A stretch of DNA of 64,000 nt from Sarcocystis neurona (GCA_000727475.1 KL647294.1:3778911-3842910), one strand, 5' to 3'. Shown: positions 11,000-22,809, counted from the first letter of the stretch. Notes: generated by a model from the letters alone, not told the origin. Made by a program: numbers and translations.

Positions 11000-12290
11000 G
11001 AGAGTTTGGCCTGCGTATTTAGATATATGTATCGGTATATATATATATGTGTATATATGTAAATTCACCTGCACGTATAGATATTTGTATATATGTGCGC
11101 GCCTATGTGTATATATATATGTTTGTCTATGTGCATATATATACATGTGGCTTCGTGTGTATATATGTGACTGTATATGTATGTATATATATGTATATAC
11201 TTGCCTCTATGTACACATATGTATGTGTGTTCTTTTGAAAGGTAGTAAATGTGTACCTATACATCTGTAGGTGTGTATATATATACATGGAGACATACTT
11301 ATACATATATATATGTTATATATTGGCTGGCGACAGATCGTTGCATGCGTGTGTCCTCCTTTGTATCCGAGTCTCCTGCCTCCTATACCTACGTCTTTCC
11401 ATCCCCTAACGTAGACCCACTGCAACATGCGCAAGTACATACATACATGCATATATATATGATATGTAAGAATATACGCATATATATATATATATTTATA
11501 TGTTTATGGGTGAAGAGAAAACTTTGAAGAAGTCTTAAATCAGACAATTTCTGCCCCGTAGGACACACGTGTATGAAATGCGGCGCTGAGCGGCTGCCTC
11601 GCACGTCTCTCTGCATGCGAAATTTGCTGCTGTTGCTTCTCTTCTTCGCGCTTCCTCGCGTCTCCCGTGAGGGACTTCTCTTCCACGTCTCTGGAGAGTT
11701 CTCTTCTTTTCTTTTCTTCTCCATTCACGCTGGTCCCAGCAAACACACACATAGATAAATAGATAGATATATGTACATATATATATATGTACATAGGTAG
11801 CTGTAGATATATATATATATATATGCAGACGGCAGACGGACTCATGTCTCTCTCCATATATACATGGATATATAGATAGATAAATAGATAGATATACGTG
11901 TAGATATGTAGTTAGCTACAGAGACATGTATATATGGATATATGTAGACGAACTCATATCTCTCTCTGTCTCTCTCTATATGTATATACATAGAGAGATA
12001 CGTAGATATAGATATATAGGTAGATATAGACATGTATATATTTGTATGTGTAGACGTACTCAAGTATCTCTCTCTTTGTCTCTCCGCCTCCTTCTCTCTA
12101 TCTTTGTACACATATATATATATATATACATATATACGTATATACGTTTGTAAGTGGGTATACATATATATATATATATATGTATATGTGTTTGTGAGGG
12201 GTTCTGTGTGCACGTCGTTATATATTCGTGCGTCATACCTCACACACATTTGTGTGTGTGTGTGTGTGTGTGTGAATTTTGTACTGCCGC
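11000..12290. other. TA/GATA-rich non-coding DNA
   Basis: Long TATATA, TAGATA and CTCTCT runs plus one segment of unique sequence (about 11530-11720). A TG run lies at 12250-12273. No gene was recognised. Confidence 0.5.
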
Positions 12291-12319
12291 TCTGGCCGCG
12301 GGTCCCGTTGATGTCTGCT

Positions 12320-13370
12320 TTGCTGTCGCTCTTGGGGTTCTGCTGCTGCTATTGCCCACTCTGTACGTGATAATGCTGTTGCCGCTCCTCTTTCTGCCGC
12401 TGTTGCTGTTGTGGCGTTGCTGCTGCGGATGTTCCTGCTTCTGCTGCTGCTGCTTTTGGTGGCTCTGCTGTTCCTGCTGCTACTCCTGTTGCTGCTGCTG
12501 CTGCCGCTGCTGCTGTTGTGCGGTGAGCAGGTGGCGAGGAGGAAGAAGGTGAGCGAGGAAGCCGCAGCAGCAGAGCGGCTCGCAGACGAAGAGCAGCAGA
12601 GGAAGAGGAGCGGGTGAGTCCTGACGTGAAATTACGCGCGACGTTCTCACGTGATGCGCCTCTCCCCGTGCTGCTCTTGCTGCTTCTCTTTCTGCTGTTG
12701 TTCCTGCTGCTCTTGCTGTTCCTGTTCCTGTGGCTGTTGCGTGTGTCTATCTGCTGCTGCTCTTCTGCCCGTTGTAGCTGCTGGCCGAAAGAACTTCCTC
12801 GCCTGCAACCGCTGCTGCTGCTGTCTGTTGCTGCTGCTGCTCTTCTTCTCTCCCTCTCTCTGGCTGCGGCTCGCACGCGGGTTGCTGATTCTGCTGTGCT
12901 GCCGTCGTTGCTGTTGCGCACGTTGCTGCTGCTGTTTTTTCTGCTGCATCTCTTTTCTGCTCTCCTTCTGCTGTTGCTGCCACTCCCTCCCCACACGCCT
13001 CTCTGTGCTGCTGCTGCTGCCTTCGTTCCCGCTGCTGCTGCAACGCCACCGCTGCTGCTGCTGTCCCACGTTGCTGGGTGACTGCCTTTTCTTTCTGCTG
13101 CTGCTGCTTCTTCCTCTTATGTGCCACTGCTACGCTTCCTCTTACTACTCTCCCTCTGCTGCTGCGTCGCTTCTCTCTTTTTGCTGCTGCTGCGCTGCGG
13201 CTCGAACGCCTCGCATGCTGCGCGTCTGCGCGTCCCGGTGTGGGCGTTGCTGCTCTGCCTCCTCGCGCTGCTGCTGCTCCTCGTTCCTGTCCTTCCTGCT
13301 GCATGCGATGCTGCTCCTGCTGCTGCTATATCTCCCTGCGTACCATATCCACATGTGCTTATTCTTAAGT
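12320..13370 (+). repeat. Dense CTG/CTC triplet region
   Basis: CTG and TTGCTG runs occupy most of the interval and keep nearly all six frames open. The long frames here are Leu/Cys-rich on plus and Gln/Arg/Ser-rich on minus and are not credible genes, except the short exon noted at 12531. Confidence 0.7.
12531..12612 (+). CDS. Candidate Lys/Glu/Ala-rich exon
   Basis: Between a GTGAGCAG acceptor and a GTGAGT donor the frame reads VARRKKVSEEAAAAERLADE followed by EQQRKRSG, a strongly charged helix-like peptide standing out from surrounding CTG repeat. Splice sites and composition favour a real exon on the plus strand, but neighbouring exons are buried in CTG repeats and no family can be named. 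Confidence 0.35.
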
Positions 13371-13494
13371 ACACATATATACATACCCATATACACATAT
13401 GCCGTATACGAACGCACACACATATACGTCCCAGTCAATTGTTCCTCCATAAAGATATCACGCATATAAAGAAGTGCGACTATCTATCTATCCA

Positions 13495-13525
<31 letters not shown>

Positions 13526-14340
13526 GGGCATAAATATCTATCTACGTATATCTAACAGCATTCGCCTATATGCACGAGCCCCTATAGGAGTCCTATATGT
13601 ATAGTATATGCGTGTATGTATATATATATATATATGTATATATGGAAATAGCTGCGTGTATCTTTGTCTACATATGTATGTATACAAAGAAGTATATGCT
13701 TGTATGTACACATACATATACATATATATATATATATATATGCTTGTATGTGTAGGTAGATCTTTGAGTACACACATACAAATATTCCATGCTTGGGTGT
13801 GTGTGTGTGTATATATATAGATGATTTCAGACTAATAGATGTGTCTATCCTTTTCTCTTCTCCCCCTCTCTCTATATGTATACATTCATTTATATGGACG
13901 TATGTGGTACACTTGCCTTAAAATGTATACACTTGTGTGCCATACTTAGCTGCATCCATATATGCGTCAACCTACAACTCTATAGAACAACACGGCTATA
14001 TCCTTATATATATATGTATATGTAAGTACAGTTATCTATATCTCTGTCTATACAGAGACATATATATATATGCATGCATGGATGTATATATATATATGTA
14101 TATCTAGACATACACACATGCATACACACATACGCACATGCATACATACATACATATACATACGTATACGTACGTAACATCTATGTACATACATATACAT
14201 ATACAAATATACATATATACATCTACGTATTCATACATGCGTACACACATACATATATATACGTACATACATAACATGCATACGTACACATACGTACATG
14301 CATGCACATATATGTGTATATATATATACAGATTATCTGT
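13370..14340. other. TA/CATA microsatellite stretch
   Basis: TATATA, ACATAC and GTATAC runs throughout; no coding signal. Confidence 0.6.
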
Positions 14341-14353
14341 TTTTAGTCTGGGT

Positions 14354-14431
14354 GGCTGTTGTTTGATGGTATTTCTAGGCGATCCGTCGAACAACGCGAC
14401 ACCTGGCGCGTCTTACATTTTATCAGTACGT
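14354..14431 (+). CDS. Candidate short exon before the 15 kb terminal exon
   Basis: A TTTTTAG acceptor opens a non-repetitive frame, SGWLLFDGISRRSVEQRDTW followed by RVLHFIS, which runs to a GTACGTGAGT double donor. Its residue make-up is protein-like and unlike the flanking repeats. It may belong with the 3' exon ending at 15170, but the splice phases to that exon could not be reconciled. Confidence 0.3.
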
Positions 14432-14444
14432 GAGTTCTTTGCAG

Positions 14445-15170
14445 CACTTGCAGCAGCCGCAGCAGCTTCTTGCGTCGTCCTTCCCCCCCGCTGCTGCTTC
14501 TTCGACTTGCGTTGCGGACGCTTCCTGTGCGGACGGGGCGGCCCCGCAGCAGCAGCAGCAAGCAGCACAGGAGGCAGCAGCAGCAGTCACCGCGCAGGCG
14601 ATCGTAGCAGTCGTACCGTCCAAGCTCCTGCTGCGACGTCCCCAACAACAGCAGCAGCAGGTCCTGCAGCAGCGCCGTAATGAGGAAGCTGAAGCAGCGG
14701 CCCCAGCCCGCGTGGCTGCTGCTCCTGCTGCTCCCTCTCCTCCTCCTCCTGGTGCTGGTGGTCGCGCGACTGACGCTCCCCCCGCTTATGTTGCTCCTCC
14801 TGCTGCTGCTGCTTCGGCTCCTGTGAGGAGGAGGAGGAGCAGTAGTGCTACGGGTGCTGCTGCTGCTGCTGGCGAGGGGCCTGGGGGAGGGAGGGAGGCT
14901 AGCGAACATTGCGCTGAAAAGGGCTGCGACCTCGCTCCGGGCAGAGTCCCCAGCGGCTTGCAGAGCAGCGAGAGCAGCAGCAGCAGCCCAAGAGAGCAGC
15001 CAGAGGATTCTGCTGCTGCCACTGCTGCACATGTGCTGCAGCGCCATCAGTCTGAGCAGCAAAGATCCAAAGTCACGAGCGCTCCGCCGACGGCTTTGAA
15101 CGTGCCGCGCTCCTTCGGTGATTTTTCTCTAAATCCCAAATACGAAAACGACTTCCTTATCTACAAATAA
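14445..15170 (+). CDS. 3' exon of a Gln/Ala/Pro/Ser-rich protein of unknown function
   Basis: The frame, entered after a TTTGCAG acceptor, runs about 240 codons to TAA at 15168-15170. It starts Gln/Ala-rich from CAG repeats, passes a Pro/Ala/Ser segment and an acidic/Ser stretch, and ends in a non-repetitive tail with NVPRSFGDFSLNPKYENDFL just before the stop. The conserved-looking tail and the change to TA-rich DNA after the stop argue for a genuine C-terminus; AATAAA overlaps the stop and could serve for polyadenylation. A competing minus-strand frame of 239 codons here is Leu/Cys/Ser-rich and looks like a repeat shadow. No domain was recognised; upstream exons are unresolved. Confidence 0.45.
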   Translation, partial: HLQQPQQLLASSFPPAAASSTCVADASCADGAAPQQQQQAAQEAAAAVTAQAIVAVVPSKLLLRRPQQQQQQVLQQRRNEEAEAAAPARVAAAPAAPSPPPPGAGGRATDAPPAYVAPPAAAASAPVRRRRSSSATGAAAAAGEGPGGGREASEHCAEKGCDLAPGRVPSGLQSSESSSSSPREQPEDSAAATAAHVLQRHQSEQQRSKVTSAPPTALNVPRSFGDFSLNPKYENDFLIYK

Positions 15171-15179
15171 AAAGACCCG

Positions 15180-16840
15180 AATTCTTCCGTAACTTGCACA
15201 TGTATATACACGCACACACACAAGTGCAGACACACACCTGTCTATATAAGACCCATATATGTATTCTTTCTTCTCACCTATCAAGATACAGCTTGTCTGA
15301 TTGAAACTAGACATTTTACCCTCTCTCTCTGTCTCTATGTATAATATATATGTGCATACGCATATACACATATATGTACGTATAGTTATAGAGAGAGAGA
15401 AACTCTGTGTACGTTGACAGGTATCGACACTCTCTGTATATACGTAGATATGTGTGGGTGTAGGAGCTCTCCGTCATTATCTGCATCTCATATATGTGGA
15501 CTGTTTACGTGTATATGTGCGTGTCTCTGCATATATATCAATTCATGAAAGACGAAGTGTGTTCATCTTGAGAAGGGCGGGGATGCATGGCGTGGGAAGG
15601 GGTGTTTCTAAAGAAGAAGTGGGGTGATAAGTGGTGACCTGCGACAACTCCTCTTTGTGTGTATACGTGTGTGTGTATGTCTGCACCTCGTAGAAGTTTT
15701 CGACTTTTTCTTCTCAAAAAAAAAGTCCCTTTCCTCGATCTCTCCGTCTGTCTGTCGGTCGGTGCGTGTCTCCTCCTCGCCGTCTCCCCGTGTCTCTCCG
15801 TCTCTCTGCATGTGTAGGTGTCTCCCTTTTTTTCGGCCTGCCCCCCCCCCCCGTGTCTCCGTCTCTCTGCGTGTGCCCGTCTCTGTCTCTCTGAAACGGC
15901 GAAAGTCGCTTGACAGCCGCTACCGGAGGACGACTTCTGCTGCTGCTGCTGCTGCTTCAAAGCTAGTACAGAAGAACTTCCTCTCCTCTGCCAAGGCGGG
16001 GCGAGAGAAGAACGCTCTCTCTCGCATGAGAAGTCTTTTTTGAACGGGGAAAGTCTCTCCCCAGCGACAGAGAGAAGAAGAGGAAAAGAAGACAGAAATA
16101 GGGAACGCAGCACGCGTCTGGCCGCCTGCGGCACCTTGGAACAGCTCGGGCGCCACAGGCACACATGAAGACGTGCGACAGACATCAATTAGAGACTAGC
16201 CAATCTGCACGCATACATATCTCCAGCAAATATAAATACACACACATACAAAAACAGACAGAGAGTATTACATATATACACATATATGCGACTGTTCATA
16301 TAGAGCTGCCACCCAGCTGTACGTAGTGGCATGTGCATGTCCGTACACCTATATATATGTATATATACAGAGAGAAAGAAAGAAATCTCCCGCTCTCGCA
16401 GACGCAGCACGTTAGCTGAGTACTTTACTATGAATGTCGTTCGTACACATATATATATGTGTCATCCCCCGCTCATGTATTATTCACGGCATATAAATAT
16501 GGTTTACCCATATGTATACATACACACATATATAGGGATCTCCCCCGCTCATGTGTTACACGGGTGAGCCGTGGACACATAGATATATATGGAATTCCCC
16601 CGCTCGTATATGATACACCTGACCCATTAATACATATATATACACAGATATGGAATTTCCCCGCTCGTGTGTTACACGCGTGACCCGTAGATACATAGAT
16701 GTGTATGTGCTGACGCTACGGCTTAGACGTACATATCTATGCCGCGGTACAGGTGCTCACGCACGACACGCGGACAGGCGCATGTATGCGACCCTACAGA
16801 ATTACCTGGAAGCGAAACTGCTGTAGTTGCAGCGGATGCA
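15180..16840. other. Non-coding stretch with CT-rich core
   Basis: TA/CA-rich flanks, a CT-rich core at 15700-15900, and unique sequence at 15900-16180 whose open frames look like Arg/Ser-rich repeat products. No family signal. Confidence 0.4.
16464..16690 (+). repeat. Four degenerate copies of a roughly 60-80 bp unit (CCCCCGCTCATGTGTTACAC)
   Basis: Each copy begins TCCCCCGCTC(A/G)TGT, continues with (G/T)TTACACG.GTGA(G/C)CCGT and ends in a TA/CA spacer. Copies start at about 16464, 16540, 16596 and 16658. The GC-rich core is conserved while spacers drift, unlike the simple microsatellites around it. Confidence 0.8.
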
Positions 16841-16849
16841 CTACCCGCA

Positions 16850-17117
16850 CATAAATGTATATAAATAGATATGTAAAAATATATATGTATGATTACAAAG
16901 ACGTATACGTGTTTGAAATGACCTACAATACAGACTTGTGTGCACGTCTACAAATGTACACTGATGCGTGTACGTGTTTGTATTTGTCTGCAATACAATC
17001 ATATGCAAATGTATATATATATATGCATGTGCACCCCAAGAGAGTAAACGCACACACACATACATATACATATATATATGTATATATATATGTGCGCCCC
17101 ACGAAAGTAGAAGCACA

Positions 17118-17172
<55 letters not shown>

Positions 17173-17330
17173 AGATATAGATATGTACGTACGTATATAT
17201 GTACAGGTACGTCTATTTGTACTCCTCTACGAGTGTATATATATATATGCATTAGTACCCATCACAAATGTACGTATATATATGTATGTGTATATATTTG
17301 CACACATTCCTCATCGTCGCAGAATCACTT
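16850..17330. other. TA-rich microsatellite block
   Basis: TATATA, GAGAGA and GTATAC runs. Nothing coding-like. Confidence 0.6.
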
Positions 17331-17554
17331 TTTTTCGCGGCGTCGCGTCGACGTGCGTCGCTGTGTGTTGCGCGAGGGGCAGTGCAGATTTTCTGTTGGG
17401 ATACAACAGCAGCAGATGCCTATTTGCGGCACCGAGGCCTGTGGCCGCTTAGGAAGCAGCACGCAGCAGCCGCACACAACGTCGGCAAGACGCAGCAGTA
17501 GCAGCAACAGCACTGGCACCGATGGTGCGTGGTCACTGTCGTTTCTGCTGCTGC

Positions 17555-17825
17555 AGGGGGGCTGCGCTGTCTCTGCTGCTGCATGGGTGCTGCGCTGTCT
17601 CCGCTGCTGCATGGGTGCTGCGCTGTCTCTGCTGCTGCGTGGGTGCTGCGCTGTCCCTGCTGCTGCAGGGGTGCTGTGCCGTCTCTGCTGCTGCAGGGGT
17701 GCTGCGCTATCTCTGCTGCTGCAGGGGTGCTGCGCTATCTCTGCTTCTGCATGGGTGCTGGGCTGTCTCTGCTGCTGCATGGGTGCTGCGCTGTCTCTGC
17801 TGCTGCGTGGTGCTGCTGCTGTGTG
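17555..17825 (+). repeat. 30-bp tandem repeat (TGCTGCGCTGTCTCTGCTGCTGCATGGG), about nine copies
   Basis: Units of 30 bp, a multiple of three, differ by a few bases (CATGGG, CAGGGG or CGTGGG). On the minus strand they read QHPCSSRDSAAP and related decapeptides; on the plus strand they read WVLRCLCCCM-type repeats. It may code, but no conserved flank proves it. Confidence 0.85.
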
Positions 17826-17829
17826 TGTG

Positions 17830-18760
17830 ACGTATGGGTGCTGCTCGGCGCGCTGCTACTGCTGATGCAGCACTGCCTGCTGCACCTGTGCTGCCTCCTG
17901 CGTAGCTGTTGCTGCTTCGGTCTGACTCACGCCATTGTCCTACTCTCCCCAGCAGCAGCGGCCGCACTTGCGCACACGCTCGTGTTTCGCCGTCGTATCT
18001 GCTTCGGTTGCTCGTTTGCGGCGACGCTGCGAGCAGCAAGATTTCCTGGTGCCCATGGCACCGCAGCGGTTGCTGCTGCCCTGCTTCGAATGTAACACTG
18101 GCTGCGCTGCTTCCTGGGGCAAGAAACGTTCTTTGCTGCTGCTGTGTGTATCCCCGCGTCTCTCTCAGTCTATCTCCCCACGTCTCTGTCTGTCTATCTC
18201 TCTCTCTGTTTCTCCTTTTATCTGTCGCTCGCATGCATTGCGCTGCCTGGCTACCCCAGCCGCGCACATACTACGGTGGCTCGCACTTTGGCAGCGCGTG
18301 AGCAAACGAACGAAAGGGGGAGGAGAAATGCGCTACTACAGCAGCAGTCGTATTACGTGACTCCAGCACCAACACCAGCGGGCACACCACTAGTGCTGTA
18401 CTCGCCGATGGTGCGGTGTACGTACACCCGGCGAGAACGCGCCCTGCGCGAGCTGTCGTGGCTGCTGACGGGCAAGTGCGTTGTCCCAGCGTCTTTTCTC
18501 AGTCCACCAAAATTCTCGTACAAGTGTCGATGCACTCTTCTTCTTTACAAAATAGAAGGGCGGCAAAACAGCGCTCGTGAGTAGTGAGCCAAGACGTGCG
18601 CGTGGAGACGTACACTTTCCGGTGTACGTACACCCGACAGGGCGAAATACGCCTGTGCTGCGCGGCACGCGCGTGCCCCACGCCTCTTCAGAGACACCTC
18701 GTCTGCGTCTCCTTTTGCTCTTCAGCCCTACCACTTGAAAAATACAGAGGCAGACCGGGG
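17830..18760 (+). other. Region with coding-like unique sequence, unassigned
   Basis: Unlike its neighbours this interval is mostly non-simple sequence. A plus frame over about 18290-18584 reads QQQSYYVTPAPTPAGTPLVL and then RRERALRELSWLLTGKC, protein-like, ending at TAG 18582. Two copies of the palindrome GGTGTACGTACACC lie at about 18414 and 18631. No intact gene model could be drawn. Confidence 0.3.
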
Positions 18761-18873
18761 TAGACGCGAGTCAATACACAAACACATATGTGTGTATATA
18801 TATACGTGTACAAACATTCGTATACCGCCTATAAAAATATGCATGTATACATATGTTATATATATATATATAT

Positions 18874-18933
18874 ATGAGTAACTTCAATTTGAGTCCCAGA
18901 CAAGCTGACGTCGCATTTGCAAAAATCGATTCT
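18874..18933 (+). CDS. Exon 1 of a two-exon gene of unknown function
   Basis: ATG at 18874 starts MSNFNLSPRQADVAFAKIDS, ending at a GTACGT donor in phase 0. A phase-0 acceptor (TTGCTGCAG) at 19015 gives an 82-nt intron. The peptide is free of repeats. Without splicing, the frame continues to a stop near 19047, giving a shorter alternative product. Confidence 0.45.
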
Positions 18934-19015
18934 GTACGTAGAAGAAGCACGGGAGAAAAGCGAAGCAGCAACTTCGGCAGCTTGGTGCAGCTGCCGTTGC
19001 TTGCTGTTGCTGCAG

Positions 19016-19558
19016 GCAGTCTGCACGCACTGTGGACCACCGCTTAAACAAGTGCGTAGTAGAGAACGGCAGATATTCAGACACAGGAGAGAAGCGAGAC
19101 GCCAACGAAGAAAAAGAGAGAATGAGAAAGCGGGAGAGTGCGCCCGATTGAAACAACCAAACTTCTGCAGCAGGAGCAGCAGCAATGCCGGGGACCCCTT
19201 CCCTTCTTCAAACGAAAAAACCTCCTCCGCCGCAGCTTCAGCGGCAGCCGCAGCCCGCACAGCAGCAGCAGTTCGTTGCATCACTGCCGCAGCAGCAGCA
19301 GCGGCCAGTGCGTGCGCGCGACTCCGCAGGGGTACGCCAAAGGCCACGGCAGTAGCTCCTCCACAAGCAGCAGCAGCAGCAACACCACTGCAGCAGCAAC
19401 CGCAATACCATTGCAGCAACAGCAGCGACACCACTGCGTGCTGGTCTGCGGAGGAGGGGCAGGAGTCGTTTAATTTGCGTTTTTTAAATCTGCAGCAAAA
19501 AGAAGTCAGCCACAAAAGCACGCCGCACTTCAACGTAGCTTACTTGCGGAACGTGTAA
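19016..19558 (+). CDS. Exon 2 of the same gene: Cys pair, basic stretch, Ala/Ser-rich tail
   Basis: In frame with exon 1, this gives 180 more residues and a total of about 200. It opens with AVCTHCGPPLKQ, a C-x2-C pair that might be half of a zinc ribbon, then a very basic helix-like run (RRQRRKRENEK), then Ala- and Ser-rich segments from GCA/AGC repeats, and ends non-repetitively with STPHFNVAYLRNV before TAA. AATAAA overlaps the stop. The downstream gene on the other strand (eIF1A) ends at 19915, so the two are convergent with about 350 bp between them. A minus-strand frame of 225 codons overlaps and is probably a shadow. Product not recognised. Confidence 0.45.
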   Translation, partial: AVCTHCGPPLKQVRSRERQIFRHRREARRQRRKRENEKAGECARLKQPNFCSRSSSNAGDPFPSSNEKTSSAAASAAAAARTAAAVRCITAAAAAAASACARLRRGTPKATAVAPPQAAAAATPLQQQPQYHCSNSSDTTACWSAEEGQESFNLRFLNLQQKEVSHKSTPHFNVAYLRNV

Positions 19559-19914
19559 TAAAAGTACTTCCTTTCACAAAAGCAGCACGAGTCCGCATGT
19601 ATACAAACTGATACATGCACACATATGAATATATGTACACACACAAACGCATACGTAAATAGCGAGAACGACAGAAAGCGAGGGCGGGAGATCGAGAGAC
19701 ACACATATACATACAGGCGATATATATATATAGGTAGGTAGGTATAGATGTACACGTGGATATATACATATATATATACATATATATATGTATATACACA
19801 GCGTCACATATATAAATACACACTTATATGTATATACGGATATTTATGAGTAAGGAGGTACGTCCTTATATAAGGAATATAGAACAAGTATAGACAAGTG
19901 CGCCAGGGTTTTGA
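19559..19914. other. Convergent intergenic spacer
   Basis: TA/CA-rich spacer between the 3' ends of the 18.9-19.6 kb gene and eIF1A. No terminator-like element was recognised. Confidence 0.5.
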
Positions 19915-20143
19915 TCAACCTACGTCATCAATATCCATGTCGGCCTTCTGTGCCGCTCCTTTTCCACCTTTTGCAAGGTTGTCTTCTTCGCCAGAACTCC
20001 CTCCAGACTCTTCACTTTCTTCTTGAAAGTCGATGCCCCCTCCTCCGCCATCTTCGTCGCCGAACATGTCACTTTCATTTATTTTCGCGTTGGCAGGCAG
20101 TTCCCCGTACTGCTTCAGCAGCCGCGCTTCGTCGGGGTTATAT
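19915..20143 (-). CDS. EIF1A: Translation initiation factor eIF1A, exon 4 (C-terminus)
   Basis: The exon is entered after TTTTCCGGCAG and completes a Lys codon split as AA|A, reading [20 protein letters not shown] and [13 protein letters not shown]. This is the helix and linker that follow the OB-fold in eIF1A. The tail is poly-Gly, then acidic, and ends DIDDVG, close to the DIDDI end typical of the family that contacts eIF5B in other eukaryotes. Stop TGA is at 19915-19917. The exon gives residues 95-169. Junction phase agrees with exon 3, and the summed exons (510 nt) are divisible by three. Confidence 0.95.
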
Positions 20144-22628
20144 CTGCCGGAAAAGAGCAAACGGAGACGCCGAGAAGGAATAGGCACGCAGCAGCAGCAG
20201 CAACAGGGACGGCTCCGCGACGGCACATGCCGCACACGCGCACCGCGCATGCGCCCACTCCCATATACGTGCACACACACACATATATATCCGCAGCAGC
20301 ATCTCTACATACAGACACATATATATATGGGGCACACATAAAGAGTAGATATTTATATAGAGAGAACCAGCAACGCGAATAGAGGTATACACAGACAGAC
20401 CGCAGCACGTGTATCAGCAGCAGGGAGGGAGATACGGGTAACCACACAGAGACATGTGTATATACCCGCAACATCCAGAGAAAGAGAGTAGATGGCAGCA
20501 GCAACATGAAATACACGTATACATCAGACGTCTAAATATGTTGCAGCAAATATATATGAGCACTACGGGAAGGTTCTACGCACGTACGTGTGTACAGAAG
20601 TAGCACACATGTCTTCGGAATTGATAGAAGCACCAACACACAGACCTGCAGTAGCAACCAAAATACATATATATATATGCATGCAGTAGCGGAATATATA
20701 TAAATATGCATGTAGCAGCAGTGGGGAAGACATCTGCGAACGTCCGGGTTAACGGGAGGGGAAGGGCAGAGAGAGAGATCAACGTGTGTAGCACCAGCAG
20801 CAGCAGCAGCAACGCGCTTCAAGAATTGATAGGAACCCGGGAACGAAAAAAAGGTCCACACACGTTCGAAGGGGCGAGCAGCAGAATTTCTTCTTCCACG
20901 TCCATCAACCCCGGCACATATGTCATGGCAGCACGACGACTCCGCCGATACATACATGTGTGTGTATGTGTCAGTAATGTATCTCTATCTATCTACTTGT
21001 AGTAACACATACATATATAAATTTATATGCACACAAAAAATAGGTGTATAGATATACACATATACCGAGGCGGGGTCTAATAAGTTATTGTGTGTCTGCG
21101 TATCTATCTATCTACACCTATACAAGTATATACATATATATATGTGTACACATATATATGTACAGAGGGAGAGGCCGGTTCGGTATACATATATATATAC
21201 ATATATAGAGAGAGAGAAGGCGGTTCTGTGTGTACATATATATATATGTATAGAGAGAGAGAGAGAGAAGAGAAGCCGGTTCCACAGATGTCTTCCCTAC
21301 GTATATATCTGTATATATGTATATTCCGCTGCTGCATATGTATATATGTATATATTAATATACTGAGAAGAGAGTTCCAGTAAATTATTGAGTGTCTGTG
21401 GTGTGTCTCTATCTATCTGTGGCTATACATATATATATATACAGCAACATATATGTGAATGTATGGAGGAATATGTATAGATATGTATATATGGAGAAGC
21501 AGGTCAGATCATCATTAAGAACTTCCACCGTGTGTCAAGGCAGGTGCAGCAGCTCCTCTTCAACGACGGGTTCATATCTTCACCCAAATATATACAGACA
21601 CATGTCTATACATGCGTAGGGGCCTTTATATATCCATATGAGTATACAGGTCCACATACATAGAGAGAGCCGTATAGAGACATAGTGACACATATGTACT
21701 TATACATATATATATGTATGTGCTTCTGAATATCGGAGGCGCAGAAGATACATACATATTATACAAGCCCCGTCATCAATAGTCGCCTAGACATACGTCT
21801 ATACATATACACTTCCATATATATGTACTCTCACCGGTACTCGTCAATGCACATATAGAGCCGTACCCTCCCAATACCACATATATATATGAGTAGATGT
21901 TCACCCGTCCCAGTGATATGGCAGACACAGAGGGACAGTACTTCCACACATATATATGTGAGTGCTGCTGCGCATCCCCACGTTGGAGGGACTGGTGGAA
22001 GGCGTCTTCTTCTTCTGCGTGTGTCTTCCGCAGAGAAGTCGAAAACAGACGCATGCAGAGCACGCAGGGATGCGAACTCAGCAGCATTTTGTTTCCCCGG
22101 GCGGTCGCTGGGCTCCGCAGAAAAAGAGAAGGAGACTCGCACACAGACACGGCGACGGAGACAGGGAGACGGCAACGCGGCGACGGGAGACGGCGACAGA
22201 GATGGGGAGACGGCGACGGGGACAGAGACAGGGAAAGGGACAGCGGGACAGTGAGAGGGACAGAGACAGGGAGAGGGACAGGGAGACACACAGAGAGGGA
22301 GAGACGGGGAGACGGCAATAGAGACAGGGAGACGGCAACAGGGACAGGGAGAGACACACAGAGGGAGAGACACGGAGACAGCGAGAGGGACAGACGGCGA
22401 CGGATATGGGGAGACACACGGAGAGGAGAGGGGGGGAGACGACAATAGAGACAGGGAGACGGCGACGGAGACAGGGAGACGGCGACGGAGACAGGGAGAC
22501 GGCGACGGAGATGGGGAGACATACAGAGAGAGGAGAGACGGGGAAGACGAAGAAAAGGCGGGGGAGACACCGAGGGAGTCACGGACAGACAGACACGCAG
22601 CGAAGGAGAGACGGAGAGTGAGACGCAC
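20144..22628 (-). other. Intron 3 of eIF1A (2485 nt)
   Basis: Donor GTGCGT at 22628, acceptor CCGGCAG at 20144. Filled with TA/CA microsatellites and, near its 5' end, the GACAGGGAGA block at 22120-22560. A plus-strand AGC run at 20790-20815 keeps shadow frames open. No nested gene was seen. Confidence 0.85.
22120..22565 (+). repeat. Purine-rich GGAGACGGCGACAGGGAGA block
   Basis: GGGAGAC, GGCGACGG and AGAGAGGGACA units alternate for about 440 bp inside eIF1A intron 3. In three frames they read as Arg/Asp/Gly/Glu-rich text and on the minus strand as Ser/Pro/Leu/Val-rich text. Confidence 0.85.
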
Positions 22629-22809
22629 TTGGCGATGACGTCTCCCTTGTCATTTTGGAAGTCGCGGAGGGAGACGAGGACGATGTCTCCGCTGTTGACC
22701 CACACCCGCTTCCTCATCTTCCCTCGAATGTGGCAGAGTCGCTTCACGCCGTCGAAGCAGTACGCCTCCAGGCGCCCGTTGCCGAGCATGCGCAGCACCT
22801 GGCCGTACT
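22629..22809 (-). CDS. EIF1A: Translation initiation factor eIF1A, exon 3 (OB-fold)
   Basis: Entered after GGCTGCGGACAG with a split Glu codon (G|AG), this 181-nt exon encodes residues 34-94. It carries the whole core of the S1-like OB-fold: [35 protein letters not shown], then [20 protein letters not shown]. All strongly conserved eIF1A positions I can recall are present ([20 protein letters not shown]). It ends at an AA|GTGCGT donor. eIF1A binds the 40S A site with eIF1 and promotes scanning and start-codon recognition. Confidence 0.97.
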
